Origin: Streptomyces sp. CC228A
Lineage (GTDB): Bacteria > Actinomycetota > Actinomycetes > Streptomycetales > Streptomycetaceae
Direction: 5' to 3'
DNA: 64,000 bases
NCBI RefSeq assembly: GCF_021390935.1
Contig: NZ_JAJPUI010000001.1
Span: 434,001-498,000 of the forward strand
The notes under the pieces: model-generated
What the model was told of the DNA's origin: nothing
The model's database searches: none
What the model saw: the letters and a program-made list of their open reading frames with translations, nothing else
Made by a program: the position numbers and the translations under genes
Part shown: one piece after another, positions 42,222 through 51,621 of the stretch
How positions within the stretch are numbered: position 1 is the first letter of the stretch
Layout of the letters: each line of letters opens with the position of its first letter

Positions 42222-44570
42222 GTGCTGTCAACCCCCCGTGCGAGAGCCTCGCTGCTCGCATCCGGCGCAGCCGTCGCCGGACTGCTGCTGACCTCGCTCT
42301 CCGGTGGCGTCTCGCACGCCGCCGACCACGAGTCCTGCCGCCCCGACGGCCTGTACACGACGCCCGGCGTCGACGTCCCGTACTGCTCGGTCTACGACGC
42401 CGAGGGCCGCGAGAAGATGGGCGCCGACCACCAGCGGCGCGTCATCGGCTACTTCACCGGCTGGCGGACCGGCAAGGACGGCACCCCCGCCTACCTCGCC
42501 AAGGACATCCCGTGGGACAAGATCACCCACATCAACTACGCCTTCGCCCACGTCGGCGGTGACAACAGGATCTCCGTCGGCTCCGACGGCCCGAACAACG
42601 CCGCCACCGGGATGACCTGGCCCGGCGTGCCCGGTGCCGAGATGGACCCGGCACTGCCCTACAAGGGCCACTTCAACCTGCTGAACAAGTTCAAGAAGCA
42701 GCACCCCGACGTCAAGACGCTGATCTCGGTCGGCGGCTGGGCGGAGACCGGCGGCTACTTCGACGACAGCGGCAAGCGCGTCGCGTCCGGCGGCTTCTAC
42801 ACGATGGCCACCAACGCCGACGGCTCGGTCAACCAGGCCGGCATCGACACGTTCTCGGACTCGGCGGTCGACTTCATCCGGAAGTACGGCTTCAACGGCG
42901 TCGACATCGACTACGAGTACTCGACCACGATGAAGGACGCCGGCAACCCGCTGGACTGGCACATCTCCAACCCGCGCCGCGCCGGCCTGGTGCAGGGCTA
43001 CTCCGCGCTGATGAAGACCCTGCGCGAGAAGCTCGACCGCGCGGGCGCCGCCGACGGCCGCCACTACATGCTGACCGTGGCCGCCCCGTCGTCCGGCTAC
43101 CTGCTGCGCGGCATGGAGACGTACCAGCAGCAGAAGTACCTCGACTACGTCAACATCATGTCGTACGACCTGCACGGCGCCTGGAACGAGTACGTGGGGC
43201 CGAACGCCTCGCTCTTCGACGACGGCAAGGACGCCGAACTGGCCGCCGCCGGCGTCTACGGCGCCCAGCAGTACGGCGGCATCGGCTACCTCAACACCGA
43301 CTGGGCCTACCACTACTTCCGCGGCTCGATGCCGGCCGGCCGCATCAACATCGGCCTGCCCTACTACACGCGCGGCTTCAAGAACGTGCAGGGCGGCACC
43401 GACGGACTGTGGGGCAAGGCCGCCACGACGGACTGCCCGGCGGGCTCCGGCCTGACCAAGTGCGGTGACGGCGCCGTCGGCATCGACAACCTCTGGCACG
43501 ACAAGGACGACAACGGCAAGGAGTCCCCCGCGGGCTCCAACCCGATGTGGCACGCCAAGAACCTGGAGAAGGGCGTCGTCGGCGACTACCTCACCAGCTA
43601 CGGCTTCCCCGCGGACACCCGGCTGACCGGCACCTACGACCGCAAGTACAGCTCCACGCTGGTCGCCCCGTGGCTGTGGAACGCCGAGAAGAAGGTCTTC
43701 CTGTCCACCGAGGACGAGCAGTCCGTCGCCGCCAAGGCCGACTACGTGGTGGACCGCGGCATCGGCGGCACGATGGTCTGGGAGCTGGCGGGCGACTACC
43801 AGTGGAACGCCGCCAAGGGCCAGTACGAGCCCGGCTCCACGCTCACCGGCCTGATGTACGACAAGTTCAAGTCCGCGGCGCCGTACGGAGCGACGGTCTC
43901 GAACAAGGCCCTGCCGACGAAGGCCGTCGACATCGACGTCCGGTTCGGCGAGTTCAAACTCGGCGACTCCAACTACCCGATCACGCCGAAGCTGAAGATC
44001 ACCAACAACACGAAGACGGCACTGCCGGGCGGCACCGAGTTCCAGTTCGACTACGCGACCTCGGCCCCCGCCAACGCCTCCGACCAGTCCGGCTTCGGCG
44101 CCAAGGTGATCAGCAGCGACCACACGGGCAACAACATCGGCGGCCTGAAGGGCGACTTCCACCGCGTCTCGCTGAAGCTGCCGGCCTGGCAGTCGCTGGC
44201 CCCGGGCGCCTCGGTGGACCTGTCCTTCAACTACTACCTGCCGTTCTCCACGCCGTCGAACTGGACGGTGCAGATCGACGGCACCACCTACGCCCTCGCG
44301 GGCGGCCTGGCGCGCGGCACGACCGTGGTCGAGCCGGGCACCGGCACGGACCCGTCGCCGAGCCCGGACCCGACCAACCCGTCGCCCACCCCCACCCCGA
44401 CCCCCGGTGTCTGCACCGAGCCGGCCTGGGACCGGGCGGCCGCCTACACCGGCGGCACGGAGGTCTCGCACAGCGGCCGCACGTGGAAGGCGAAGTGGTG
44501 GACGCAGGGCGAGGAGCCCGGCACGACCGGCGAGTGGGGCGTCTGGCAGGACCTCGGCACCTGCGGATGA
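42222..44570 (+). CDS. Secreted chitinase, GH18 with C-terminal chitin-binding domain
   Basis: A 782-residue exported chitinase that cleaves beta-1,4-GlcNAc polymers by substrate-assisted catalysis. GTG 42222 follows AGGAGGAG. Signal peptide about 1-34. GH18 domain about 70-555: [21 protein letters not shown] and the catalytic [12 protein letters not shown] with Glu232 as acid; [15 protein letters not shown] and [14 protein letters not shown] follow. A beta-rich domain (about 565-700) and a Pro/Thr-rich linker (about 705-730) lead to a CBM5/12-type domain (about 733-782), [20 protein letters not shown] to WQDLGTCG. DasR-like repeats lie upstream. Confidence 0.94.
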   Translation: MLSTPRARASLLASGAAVAGLLLTSLSGGVSHAADHESCRPDGLYTTPGVDVPYCSVYDAEGREKMGADHQRRVIGYFTGWRTGKDGTPAYLAKDIPWDKITHINYAFAHVGGDNRISVGSDGPNNAATGMTWPGVPGAEMDPALPYKGHFNLLNKFKKQHPDVKTLISVGGWAETGGYFDDSGKRVASGGFYTMATNADGSVNQAGIDTFSDSAVDFIRKYGFNGVDIDYEYSTTMKDAGNPLDWHISNPRRAGLVQGYSALMKTLREKLDRAGAADGRHYMLTVAAPSSGYLLRGMETYQQQKYLDYVNIMSYDLHGAWNEYVGPNASLFDDGKDAELAAAGVYGAQQYGGIGYLNTDWAYHYFRGSMPAGRINIGLPYYTRGFKNVQGGTDGLWGKAATTDCPAGSGLTKCGDGAVGIDNLWHDKDDNGKESPAGSNPMWHAKNLEKGVVGDYLTSYGFPADTRLTGTYDRKYSSTLVAPWLWNAEKKVFLSTEDEQSVAAKADYVVDRGIGGTMVWELAGDYQWNAAKGQYEPGSTLTGLMYDKFKSAAPYGATVSNKALPTKAVDIDVRFGEFKLGDSNYPITPKLKITNNTKTALPGGTEFQFDYATSAPANASDQSGFGAKVISSDHTGNNIGGLKGDFHRVSLKLPAWQSLAPGASVDLSFNYYLPFSTPSNWTVQIDGTTYALAGGLARGTTVVEPGTGTDPSPSPDPTNPSPTPTPTPGVCTEPAWDRAAAYTGGTEVSHSGRTWKAKWWTQGEEPGTTGEWGVWQDLGTCG

Positions 44571-44621
44571 CGCGCGCGGACCACACCTGACGCCCGTCAG
44601 CTGACGGAGCGTCGAGAACGG

Positions 44622-44661
44622 GACCCGGTGGCGGCGAACGGCCCTTGCCCGCCACCGGGTC
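44622..44661 (+). terminator. Hairpin terminator after chitinase
   Basis: A perfect 13-base-pair stem (GACCCGGTGGCGG with its complement) around a 14-base loop, 52 bases after the chitinase stop, followed by TCCCCT. Confidence 0.75.
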
Positions 44662-44878
44662 TCCCCTGTCCGCGCCCGCCTCCCCGGCGGGCGCGTTCCC
44701 GACGCGGCGCCGTGCCCGAGCGCGGCGCCGATCCTGAGCGCGGCGCGGGGCCTGAGCGCGGTGCCTGAGCGCGGCGCGAGGCCGAGCGCGGCGCGGTACC
44801 TGAGCGCGGTGCCGGGCGGGGTGTCCTCCGGCGGCACCTGGGCGCGGCCGCCCCCGGGACGGATGGCACGCTGGTGCC
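44662..44878. repeat. Intergenic region with degenerate GAGCGCGGYGC repeats
   Basis: GAGCGCGGYGC occurs at 44718, 44736, 44754, 44767, 44784 and 44802, spaced 13-18 bases, just upstream of the ECF sigma gene. The copies may be leftover slippage products; no promoter motif stands out. Confidence 0.6.
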
Positions 44879-45796
44879 GTGACCGGTGCGACTGAGACGA
44901 CCGACGAGTTCGAGAGCCACCGCCCCCGCATGTTCGGGCTGGCCTACCGCATGCTGGGCCAGGCCGAGGAGGCCGAGGACGTCGTGCAGGACGCGTTCCT
45001 GCGGTGGAGCGGCGCCGACCGGGCCGCCGTCGAGCGGCCCGGGGCGTGGCTGGCCAAGGTGGTCACGAACCTGTGCCTGAACCGGCTCACCTCCGCGCGC
45101 GCCCGGCGCGAGCAGTACCCGGGCCCGTGGCTGCCGGAGCCCGTGGCCACCGGCGACGGCACGCTCGGCCCGCTGGAGTCGGCCGAGCAGCGGGACACGG
45201 TGTCGACCGCGCTGCTGATGCTGCTGGAGCGGCTGACGCCGACGGAGCGGGCGGTGTACGTGCTGCGGGAGGCCTTCGCGTACAGCCACCGTGAGATCGC
45301 CGGGGTGCTGGACGTCAGCGAGGCCAACAGCCGCCAGCTGTACCGCAGGGCGGCCGCGCGGGTCGCCGAGCAGGAGACCCGGCGGACGGGCGCGGCGGAC
45401 GAGCAGCGGCTGCGGGAGCTCGTGGAGGCCTTCGTCGCGGCGGCCCGCGAGGGCGACATGGCGGGCCTGGAGAAGCTGCTGGCCGCGGACGTGACCTTCT
45501 GGAGCGACGGCGGCGGCGTCGTCACGGCGGCCCGGCGGCCGATCGAGGGCCGGGACAAGGTGCTGCGCTTCCTCTTGGGGACGCCGATGCAGGCCATGGC
45601 GGTGCTGCGGCTCACGGTCGCGGAGCTCAACGGCGTACCGGCACTGGTGGCCTGGGCGGGCGACACGGTGGCCGCGGCGGCGGTGCTCGACGTGCGGGAC
45701 GGGGCGGTCACCGCCGTGCGCTCGGTGCTCAACCCGGAGAAACTGACGTACCTGGGGCGCCAGCTGTCACATCCGGGGGCACCCGCCGGTTCATAG
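44879..45796 (+). CDS. ECF sigma factor, ECF41 type with SnoaL-like C-terminal domain
   Basis: A 305-residue extracytoplasmic-function sigma factor. Region 2 (about 10-45) reads FESHRPRMFGLAYRMLGQAE and EDVVQDAFLRW; region 4 (about 110-160) has LERLTPTERAVYVLREAFAY and YSHREIAGVLDVSEANSRQL. The linker WLPEPV (84-89) and the C-terminal SnoaL/NTF2-like domain (about 180-290) ending in NPEKL (285-289) are diagnostic of the ECF41 group, where the fused domain replaces an anti-sigma factor. The next gene, an NAD-binding oxidoreductase, is the usual kind of ECF41 partner. Start is GTG 44879. Confidence 0.92.
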   Translation: MTGATETTDEFESHRPRMFGLAYRMLGQAEEAEDVVQDAFLRWSGADRAAVERPGAWLAKVVTNLCLNRLTSARARREQYPGPWLPEPVATGDGTLGPLESAEQRDTVSTALLMLLERLTPTERAVYVLREAFAYSHREIAGVLDVSEANSRQLYRRAAARVAEQETRRTGAADEQRLRELVEAFVAAAREGDMAGLEKLLAADVTFWSDGGGVVTAARRPIEGRDKVLRFLLGTPMQAMAVLRLTVAELNGVPALVAWAGDTVAAAAVLDVRDGAVTAVRSVLNPEKLTYLGRQLSHPGAPAGS

Positions 45797-45847
45797 CGGC
45801 AGGGGGGCGCCCACCGGGGGCGCCCGGACAGGAGAGGGGCGCGGGCC

Positions 45848-46597
45848 ATGGGCACGATCCTGGTGACCGGCGGCACGGGCACACTGGGGCGCCACGTCGC
45901 GGAGCTGCTGCGGACGGACGGCCGCGAGGTGCGGGTGCTGAGCCGCCGCTCGTCGCCGTACGCGGTGGACCTGCGGAACGGCAAGGGCCTCGACGCGGCG
46001 CTGGCGGGCGTGGACACGGTCGTGCACTGCGCGAGTTCGCCGCGCGGCGGCGACGACACGGCGGCACGGCACCTGATCGACGGCGCGCGGCGGGCCGGCG
46101 TGGGCCACGTCGCCTACATCTCGATCGTCGGCGTGGACCGGGTGCCGCTCGGCTACTACCGGACGAAGCTGGCCGTGGAGCGGCTGCTGGAGGGCTCCGG
46201 GCTGGGGTGGACGGTGCTGCGGACGACCCAGTTCCACGACCTGGTGCTGAAGGTGCTGGAGGCGTGCGCGAAACCTCCGGTGATGGCCGTTCCCGCAGGC
46301 GTCCCGGACCAGCCGATCGAGGTGACGGAGGTCGCCGCCCGGCTGGCCGAGCTCGCCGCGGGCCCACCGGCGGGCCGCGTGCCCGACATGGCCGGCCCTC
46401 AGGTGCGCCGCCTGGAGGACCTGGCCCGGTCCTACCTGCGGGCGGCCGGACGGCGCCGCCCCGTGCTGCCCGTTCCGCTGGCGGGCCGCACCTACCGCGC
46501 GTTCCGCGCCGGCGGCCATCTGGCGCCGGACCGGGCGGTGGGCCGCACGACCTTCGAGGACTTCCTGGCCCGGCACGTGCGCCCGGGCACGCGGTAG
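45848..46597 (+). CDS. NAD(P)-binding oxidoreductase (SDR/NmrA-like), likely ECF41 target
   Basis: A 249-residue atypical short-chain dehydrogenase-like protein. The Rossmann motif TILVTGGTGTLGRHVAELL is at 3-21; VDTVVHCASSP and GVGHVAYISIVGVDRVPLGY follow, with YYRTKLAVERLLEGSGLGWT containing the YxxxK-like pair. The C-terminal part (PIEVTEVAARLAELA, RLEDLARSYLRAAGRR) is as in NmrA-like proteins annotated as putative NAD-dependent epimerases. The ATG at 45848 follows AGGAGAGG, 51 bases after the sigma gene. TGTCACA at 45765-45771, the ECF41 -35 word, lies upstream, though the -10 match is poor. Substrate unknown. Confidence 0.86.
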   Translation: MGTILVTGGTGTLGRHVAELLRTDGREVRVLSRRSSPYAVDLRNGKGLDAALAGVDTVVHCASSPRGGDDTAARHLIDGARRAGVGHVAYISIVGVDRVPLGYYRTKLAVERLLEGSGLGWTVLRTTQFHDLVLKVLEACAKPPVMAVPAGVPDQPIEVTEVAARLAELAAGPPAGRVPDMAGPQVRRLEDLARSYLRAAGRRRPVLPVPLAGRTYRAFRAGGHLAPDRAVGRTTFEDFLARHVRPGTR

Positions 46598-46898
46598 GCG
46601 CGGCGGCGGAGCGGCGGCGGGGCTGCCGCGCTGGGGCGCGCCCGCGCGCCCGAGCACCCGCGCCCGCCCACCCGGCAGCAGCCGACCCGGCCGGGAGGCG
46701 CCGCACGTGGTGCCGGAGAAAGCCGGAGGAAGCCCGCACCGGGGACGCGCGAAGGCAGGCGCGGGGAAGCGCGAGCCTCGAAGCGGCGGCTCGTGGAAGC
46801 GGGGATCTTCCGGGGGCCGGTGTGCACGGGCAGACGGGGCGCGCCGATGGGCGGCCCGGCGGGGCGGGACCGCGGGCACACGCGAGCGGGCACGCCCG
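46598..46898. other. Intergenic region without recognised features
   Basis: About 300 GC-rich bases between two convergent genes. No clear terminator or gene is seen; long antisense reading frames here are probably non-coding. Confidence 0.5.
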
Positions 46899-48105
46899 TC
46901 ACGTCCCCGCACCGGCGGCGGAGCGCCGAAGAGGTCGTCCTGGGCGGCGTCGCGGGCGGTGAGGAGGGCGCCGCGGAGTACCGCTCCCCCACCGAGGCAG
47001 CCGGCCCGCACCTCCGTACGGAGCGGGGACAGCGACGCCAGCCGGGCCTCGACCCGCGCGGCCAGCTCGGGCCCTCCCGCGTGGCCGGTCTCGCCGCCGA
47101 GCACGACGCAGCCGGGGTCGAGTACGGCGCTGACGGCGGCCGCGCCGAGCGCGATGCGCTCGGCCAGGGCGTCCAGGAAGCCGCCCGCCGGACGGCGCAG
47201 CGCGGCGCGGACCAGGGCCGCGCCCACCGGTTCGCCCTCCCCGCCCTGGGCGGCGGGGGCGTCGGCTTCGAGGCCGTACCCGCTCGCGAGGGTGCAGATC
47301 GCCGCGGACCCGGCGAGGGCGTGGAAACCGCCGGCGCAGTCCGACGCCGACGGCAGGCCGCCCGTGCCGGGCACTGGGAGGAAGCCGATCTCCCCCGCGC
47401 CGCCGGACGCGCCGCGGCGCAGGGAGCCGTCCAGGACGACGGCCGCGCCGACACCGTGCCCGAGCCACAGCAGCACGAACGTGTCACGGTCCCGGGCCGC
47501 GCCCTCGCGGGCCTCCGCGACCGCGGCGAGGTTCGTCTCGTTCTCGACCAGCACGGGCGCCGCAGCCGCTCGCGCAGGACGGCCACCAGGCGGCGGTGCC
47601 AGGCGGGCAGGCCCGCGGAGTCGCGCAGGACGCCGGCGGCGTCGATCAGGCCGGGCGCGCCGACGCCGACGGTGTGCAGCCGCGTCGCGCCCGCCGCGGC
47701 CACGGCTCCCTCCAGCAGCGCGGCGGCCCGCTCCACGGCCGGGGCCGTGTCCAGGTCCCCGCCGATGGGCGCGGACGCCTCGGCGAGCGTGGCGCCCAGC
47801 AGGTCCGTGACGGCGACCGACACGCTGCGCAGCCGTACGTCGAGGGCGGCGAGGTGGGCGCGGCCGGCGACGATCCCGTACACGCGGGCGTTCGGGCCGC
47901 GCCGCTCGGCGCCGGTCTCGCCGACGACCTCCACCAGTCCGGCGCGCCGGAGTCGTTCGAGGAGGTCGGCGACGGTGGGGCGGGACAGCCCCGTGAGCTG
48001 CTTCAACCGGCCCGCGGTCAACGGCCCTTCCTCCTGGAGCAGTCGCAGGGCGAGCCGGTCGTTGATGGCCCGGGCGGTGCTGGGGGAGGCGGGGGCGGTG
48101 GGCAT
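46899..48105 (-). CDS. ROK-family transcriptional regulator, apparent frameshifts
   Basis: A sugar-responsive repressor of the ROK (NagC/XylR) family, about 400 residues when read across errors. The N-terminal winged helix is clear: RAINDRLALRLLQEEGPLTA, LKQLTGLSRPTVADLLERLR. The ROK domain follows with RLHTVGVGAPGLIDAAGVLR; the frame is lost near 47559-47565 (one missing base) and resumes at VLVENETNLAAVAEAREGAA, then FVLLWLGHGVGAAVVLDGSL and GGAGEIGFLPVPG. The family's zinc-cysteine loop is not evident. Near the C-terminus (LLTARDAAQDDLFGAPP) a second missing base would give the stop at 46899. It is divergent from an MFS gene that it probably controls. Confidence 0.8.
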
Positions 48106-48132
48106 GCGGCCGATCCTTTCAGATCTATCTTT

Positions 48133-48147
48133 CAGGAAGCCTTCCTG
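48133..48147. promoter_or_regulatory. Candidate ROK operator, 15-bp palindrome
   Basis: CAGGAAG-C-CTTCCTG is a perfect palindrome with a single central base, midway between the divergent ROK and MFS genes, in an AT-richer patch. The AGGAA/TTCCT arms resemble operators of ROK regulators as I recall them (AGGAA-like half sites). Confidence 0.6.
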
Positions 48148-48193
48148 TTAACTTACTCGACGTACGTCGGGGACGATGGGCGGGGAGGGTCCT

Positions 48194-49402
48194 GTGCCGT
48201 TCGGCAAGGAGCGGGTGAGGCGGGCGCGGTTCGCGGTGGCCGCGGTGTTCTGCGTGCACGGCGCCGTGACGGGCAGTTTCGCGACGCGCATCCCGTGGAT
48301 CCAGGAGCACGCGGGCGTGAGCGCCGGGCAGCTGGGGCTGGCGCTGGCGTTCCCGGCGCTCGGGGCGTCCCTGGCGATGCCGCTGGCCGCGGCGGTCAGC
48401 CACCGCTTCGGTGCCCGGTCGGCCCTGCGCGGCCTGCTCGCCCTGTGGACCCTGTCGCTCGCCCTGCCGTCCCTCGCGCCCGGATTGTGGACCCTGTGCG
48501 CCGCGCTCCTGGTCTACGGCGCGACCGCGGGCATGTCGGACGTGGCGATGAACGCCCTGGGCGTGGAGGTCGAGAACCGGCTCGGCCGGTCCATCATGTC
48601 CGGGCTGCACGGCATGTGGAGCGTGGGCGCCCTGATCGGCTCGGCCGCCGGCACGCTGGCCGCGCACCTGGGCGGTGACGCGCGGCTGCACCACCTGCTG
48701 GCCGCGGTGGTACTCACCGCCCTGGGCCTGGCGGCCTGCCAGGGCGTACTGGACGTGCGCAGCGCCCCGGACGAGGAACCGCCGCCGCGGTTCACGCTGC
48801 CGCCGCGGTCCGCCCTGGTGATCGGGGCGGTCGGCTTCTGCGGGGTGTTCGCGGAGGGCGCGAGCCTGGACTGGTCGGCGGTCTACCTGAAGGAGCAGCT
48901 CGGCACGTCTGCCGGGCTCGCGGCGGCCTCCACGACGGCGTTCGCGCTGACGATGGCGGTGGCGCGACTGGTGGGCGACCGGGTCGTGGACCGGTTCGGC
49001 GCGGTGCGGACGGTACGGGTCGGCGGCGTGGCGGCCACGGCGGGCGGGGTGCTCGTGGTGACGGCGCCCCACCCCGCGACCGCACTGGCGGGGTTCGGCC
49101 TGCTGGGCCTCGGGGTGGCCGTGGTCGTCCCGCTCGCCTTCGCGGCGGCGGCCCGCAGCGGCCCGAACCCGAGCCAGGCCATCGCCGGCGTCGCCACCAT
49201 CACGTACACGTCCGGGCTGATCGCCCCGTCGCTGATCGGCGGGCTCGCCGACCTGACGTCCCTGGTCGTGTCCTTCGGCGTCGTCACGCTGCTGTGCGCC
49301 GGACTGGTGGCGGGTGCGGGGGTGCTCGGCACCGGGAACCGGCCCGCCCGCCTCACCCGCCAGGCCGCGGCGGGCGGGCGAGGCGACCGCAGGAAGAGCT
49401 GA
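48194..49402 (+). CDS. MFS transporter
   Basis: A major-facilitator permease of about 402 residues and 12 membrane helices. It begins at GTG 48194, preceded by GGGGAGGG; an ATG at 48176 is possible. The first helix region reads VAAVFCVHGAVTGSFATRIP, with the loop AVSHRFGARSALRG between helices 2 and 3, as in the FucP/YbjJ-like subgroup. MSDVAMNALGVEVENRLGRS and MSGLHGMWSVGALIGSAAG are the blocks I associate with YbjJ-type sugar or drug transporters. It is divergent from a ROK repressor, so a sugar or sugar derivative is the likely substrate or inducer. Confidence 0.86.
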   Translation: MPFGKERVRRARFAVAAVFCVHGAVTGSFATRIPWIQEHAGVSAGQLGLALAFPALGASLAMPLAAAVSHRFGARSALRGLLALWTLSLALPSLAPGLWTLCAALLVYGATAGMSDVAMNALGVEVENRLGRSIMSGLHGMWSVGALIGSAAGTLAAHLGGDARLHHLLAAVVLTALGLAACQGVLDVRSAPDEEPPPRFTLPPRSALVIGAVGFCGVFAEGASLDWSAVYLKEQLGTSAGLAAASTTAFALTMAVARLVGDRVVDRFGAVRTVRVGGVAATAGGVLVVTAPHPATALAGFGLLGLGVAVVVPLAFAAAARSGPNPSQAIAGVATITYTSGLIAPSLIGGLADLTSLVVSFGVVTLLCAGLVAGAGVLGTGNRPARLTRQAAAGGRGDRRKS

Positions 49403-49831
49403 GCCGCAGCCCTGAGCCTGAAGGCTGGAGCCGGAAGCCGGAAGCTGCATGCCGGAAGCCGGGAACCGGGAGCCGCGGGGCGGTGGGGGCGCGCCGAGGT
49501 ATCCGGGGACAGCGGTAGTGGTCCGTTCCTGTCACGGATCAGATGACACCTCGATCCCGGGCGGCCGCGATCGGTCGGATGCGGTCCGGTCAGTGGCCCC
49601 TCTTCACCGCCCGCACCCGGACCGAGTCGATCGGGACCGCGACCAGTCCGGCTCGCCCCGCGCTCGCTCACGTACGCCGAGGCTGCGCCGCGGCGAACGG
49701 ATGGCGATCGCGTTGACGTGGTCGCCTCGTCGCCGCCCTCGCGATTTGAAGCCGCTTCGACCCCCGACGCCTTCATCGCTCGTCTCCCAGCCGCTCCGCG
49801 CACGGTGGCCGGCGAGGAGCGCTCGCGCTGG
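49403..49831. other. Intergenic region with short repeats
   Basis: About 430 bases between convergent genes. The GCCGGAAGC-like word recurs several times at 49425-49475. An inverted repeat TGTCA-N9-TGACA lies at about 49534-49552. Several overlapping ORFs exist but are Arg/Pro/Ser-rich with no recognisable domain; none is called. Confidence 0.5.
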
Positions 49832-50656
49832 TCACTCCGTGGGGCGAAGCAACCGATCGCCTCGCGTCGCCGCCAGTGCCACCGCGAGCGACACGGCTAC
49901 CAGCGCCAGGAGTTCGCTGCCGTTGAGCAGGGGGTCCGCCACGGACGGGAGGCTGGTCCAGATGAACGCCGTCCACTGCGCCTCGTTGGTCAGGTGAAGC
50001 CAACCCGCCAGCCACGCATGCGGCAGGAACGGTACGAGGCCCCAGACGGTGGCGAGAGGTGCGAGGGCGATCACCGGACCCACGCTGCCCAGGACCGTGC
50101 CCACGACGCTCCGCGTGAGCACCGCGGCCAGCAAGGCCAGCGCCACGAAAAGCATCTGTGCCAGTAGTGCGCGCAGGAGGGTGCCGACCGCCGCGCCCCA
50201 CGAGGGACTGAACGCCGTGGCGTCGGGCCCGGCCCAGGCGTGCAACGCCCTACCGGAAACGAGCAGCACCAGCCACAGGATGAGGATGAACCCCAGTCCC
50301 AGGCCCAGACTGCAAGCCGCCTTCCGTGCCAGTAGGGCGCGTCTGCGCGGTTGTGTCAGCAGCAGACTCGCCCATGTCCCCGCCTCGTACTCGGCGCCGA
50401 ACAACGCTGCCACGACGCCCGCCACCAACACGAGCCCGGCCCCCGTCCCGCCATGCAGACCGGCGGCCATCAGGGCACCTTCCGGCGTGGACACCCAGAG
50501 CGCGGGGTGCTCCCCGTCCATGGTTCGCAGCGCCTCGCGGTAGCCCAGGGTCGTGGCGACCACCGACATTCCGATGGCGGTCAAACATGCGACCAGAGCC
50601 GCCGGATGGACGGCCTTGCGCAGATCTCCGACCGTTCTCCAGACGAAGGCCGTCAT
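49832..50656 (-). CDS. ABC-2-type transporter permease (second)
   Basis: A 274-residue membrane protein with about six helices, ABC-2 type. It opens MTAFVWRTVGDLRKAVHPAA and shows VLVAGVVAALFGAEYEAGTW, LLLTQPRRRALLARKAACSL (the characteristic loop after helix 2) and LLAQMLFVALALLAAVLTRS. The ATG at 50656 overlaps the stop of the first permease (ATGA). It is the last gene of a minus-strand operon of ATPase and two permeases downstream of a secreted protein gene. Third positions carry more A/T than in most of the window. Confidence 0.85.
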   Translation of the reverse strand: MTAFVWRTVGDLRKAVHPAALVACLTAIGMSVVATTLGYREALRTMDGEHPALWVSTPEGALMAAGLHGGTGAGLVLVAGVVAALFGAEYEAGTWASLLLTQPRRRALLARKAACSLGLGLGFILILWLVLLVSGRALHAWAGPDATAFSPSWGAAVGTLLRALLAQMLFVALALLAAVLTRSVVGTVLGSVGPVIALAPLATVWGLVPFLPHAWLAGWLHLTNEAQWTAFIWTSLPSVADPLLNGSELLALVAVSLAVALAATRGDRLLRPTE

Positions 50657-51621
50657 GCGGTTGCGCTCCGGTGCTGGGCGGCCCGTACGCCGAGCGCGAG
50701 TCCGGTCCCGAGCAGTGCGAGCGTGGGCAGGCAGCGCACCACCAAGGGGATGTCGCTGCCCGACGCGGGTCCCCATACGACGTTCCAAACAGCGAACGCC
50801 GCCTGGAAGTCCATCGTGTCGGCCAGGACGCCGCCTGGCAGCCAGGCCCATACGTCCTTCGTTCCTGCGCCGAGGGCGAGTACGCCGATAGCCGCGCCGC
50901 CCCAGAAAAGGGTGCCCATACGGCTCCGGACGCAGGCGGACAGCGTGACCGCGCCGACACTGGCGAGACCGGTGACGAGTACGGCGCCCCCCACCAGTAG
51001 CGCCACGCGGAAAAGATCGTCACCGGGGGCCGGATAGAAGTCCGATAGATTGTGCTGTTGCCGGCCGATCGCCAGGTTGAATGCCAGCACGATCAGGCCG
51101 GCCGTGAGCATCTGGAGCACGACGACGAGCCATACGACCATACTCTTGACCAGTATGTGCCGCCCCATACGAGGTTCGGCGAGCAACAGGTTCCGGGAGG
51201 TGTTGCTGTCGAACTCCGAGCCCATCAGCAGTCCGGCGAGAGCCAGAATCACCACGAACCCGGGAAACGAGGCGAACGCCTCGGCGGCCCATCCGGCGGA
51301 ACCCGGGATCGTCTGCCCCAGCGCCGCTCGTTCTGCGGTGTATTCCGAGGTCGTGAACAATTCCTCGGCCGCTTCGATGTTACCGGCGAGCATCCTGCTG
51401 CAGTAGTCCCGCCCCAGCGCGGGGTTGAGTTCCATGCAATCCGCGAATCCATGGTCCTGGTGACGCGAAAGATTTGACTCGGCGGCCGCGAACTGCTCAC
51501 TCCCGAATCCCTGTGCCCATATAGCCGTCGTCACGCAACCCGTCGCCATGACGGCGAAGAGAAGCAGAGTCAGGGGTCGAAGGAGTACCTTCCCGGCTTC
51601 TGCCCGCAACTGGTAGCGCAT
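50653..51621 (-). CDS. ABC-2-type transporter permease (first)
   Basis: A 322-residue ABC-2-type permease. After an N-terminal helix (PLTLLLFAVMATGCVTTAIW) there is an extracytoplasmic region of about 100 residues with Cys residues (DCMELNPALGRDYCSRMLAG), then helices starting FPGFVVILALAGLLMGSEFD, the loop NTSRNLLLAEPRMGRHILVK, and VVWLVVVLQMLTAGLIVLAF and later segments. The ATG at 51621 shares a base with the ATPase stop (TGATG). The large external loop is typical of exporters of peptides or of resistance systems. Confidence 0.85.
   Translation of the reverse strand: MRYQLRAEAGKVLLRPLTLLLFAVMATGCVTTAIWAQGFGSEQFAAAESNLSRHQDHGFADCMELNPALGRDYCSRMLAGNIEAAEELFTTSEYTAERAALGQTIPGSAGWAAEAFASFPGFVVILALAGLLMGSEFDSNTSRNLLLAEPRMGRHILVKSMVVWLVVVLQMLTAGLIVLAFNLAIGRQQHNLSDFYPAPGDDLFRVALLVGGAVLVTGLASVGAVTLSACVRSRMGTLFWGGAAIGVLALGAGTKDVWAWLPGGVLADTMDFQAAFAVWNVVWGPASGSDIPLVVRCLPTLALLGTGLALGVRAAQHRSATA

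Noticed and set aside
42228..44837. Very long minus-strand ORF opposite the chitinase
   Set aside because: It is the antisense shadow of a strongly GC3-biased gene; its translation is Val/Gly/Asp-rich without motifs, while the plus strand has a complete GH18 enzyme.
45765..45771. TGTCACA as a proven ECF41 promoter
   Set aside because: Only the -35 word fits; the expected CGTC at the right distance is not present, so it is mentioned but not listed as a feature.
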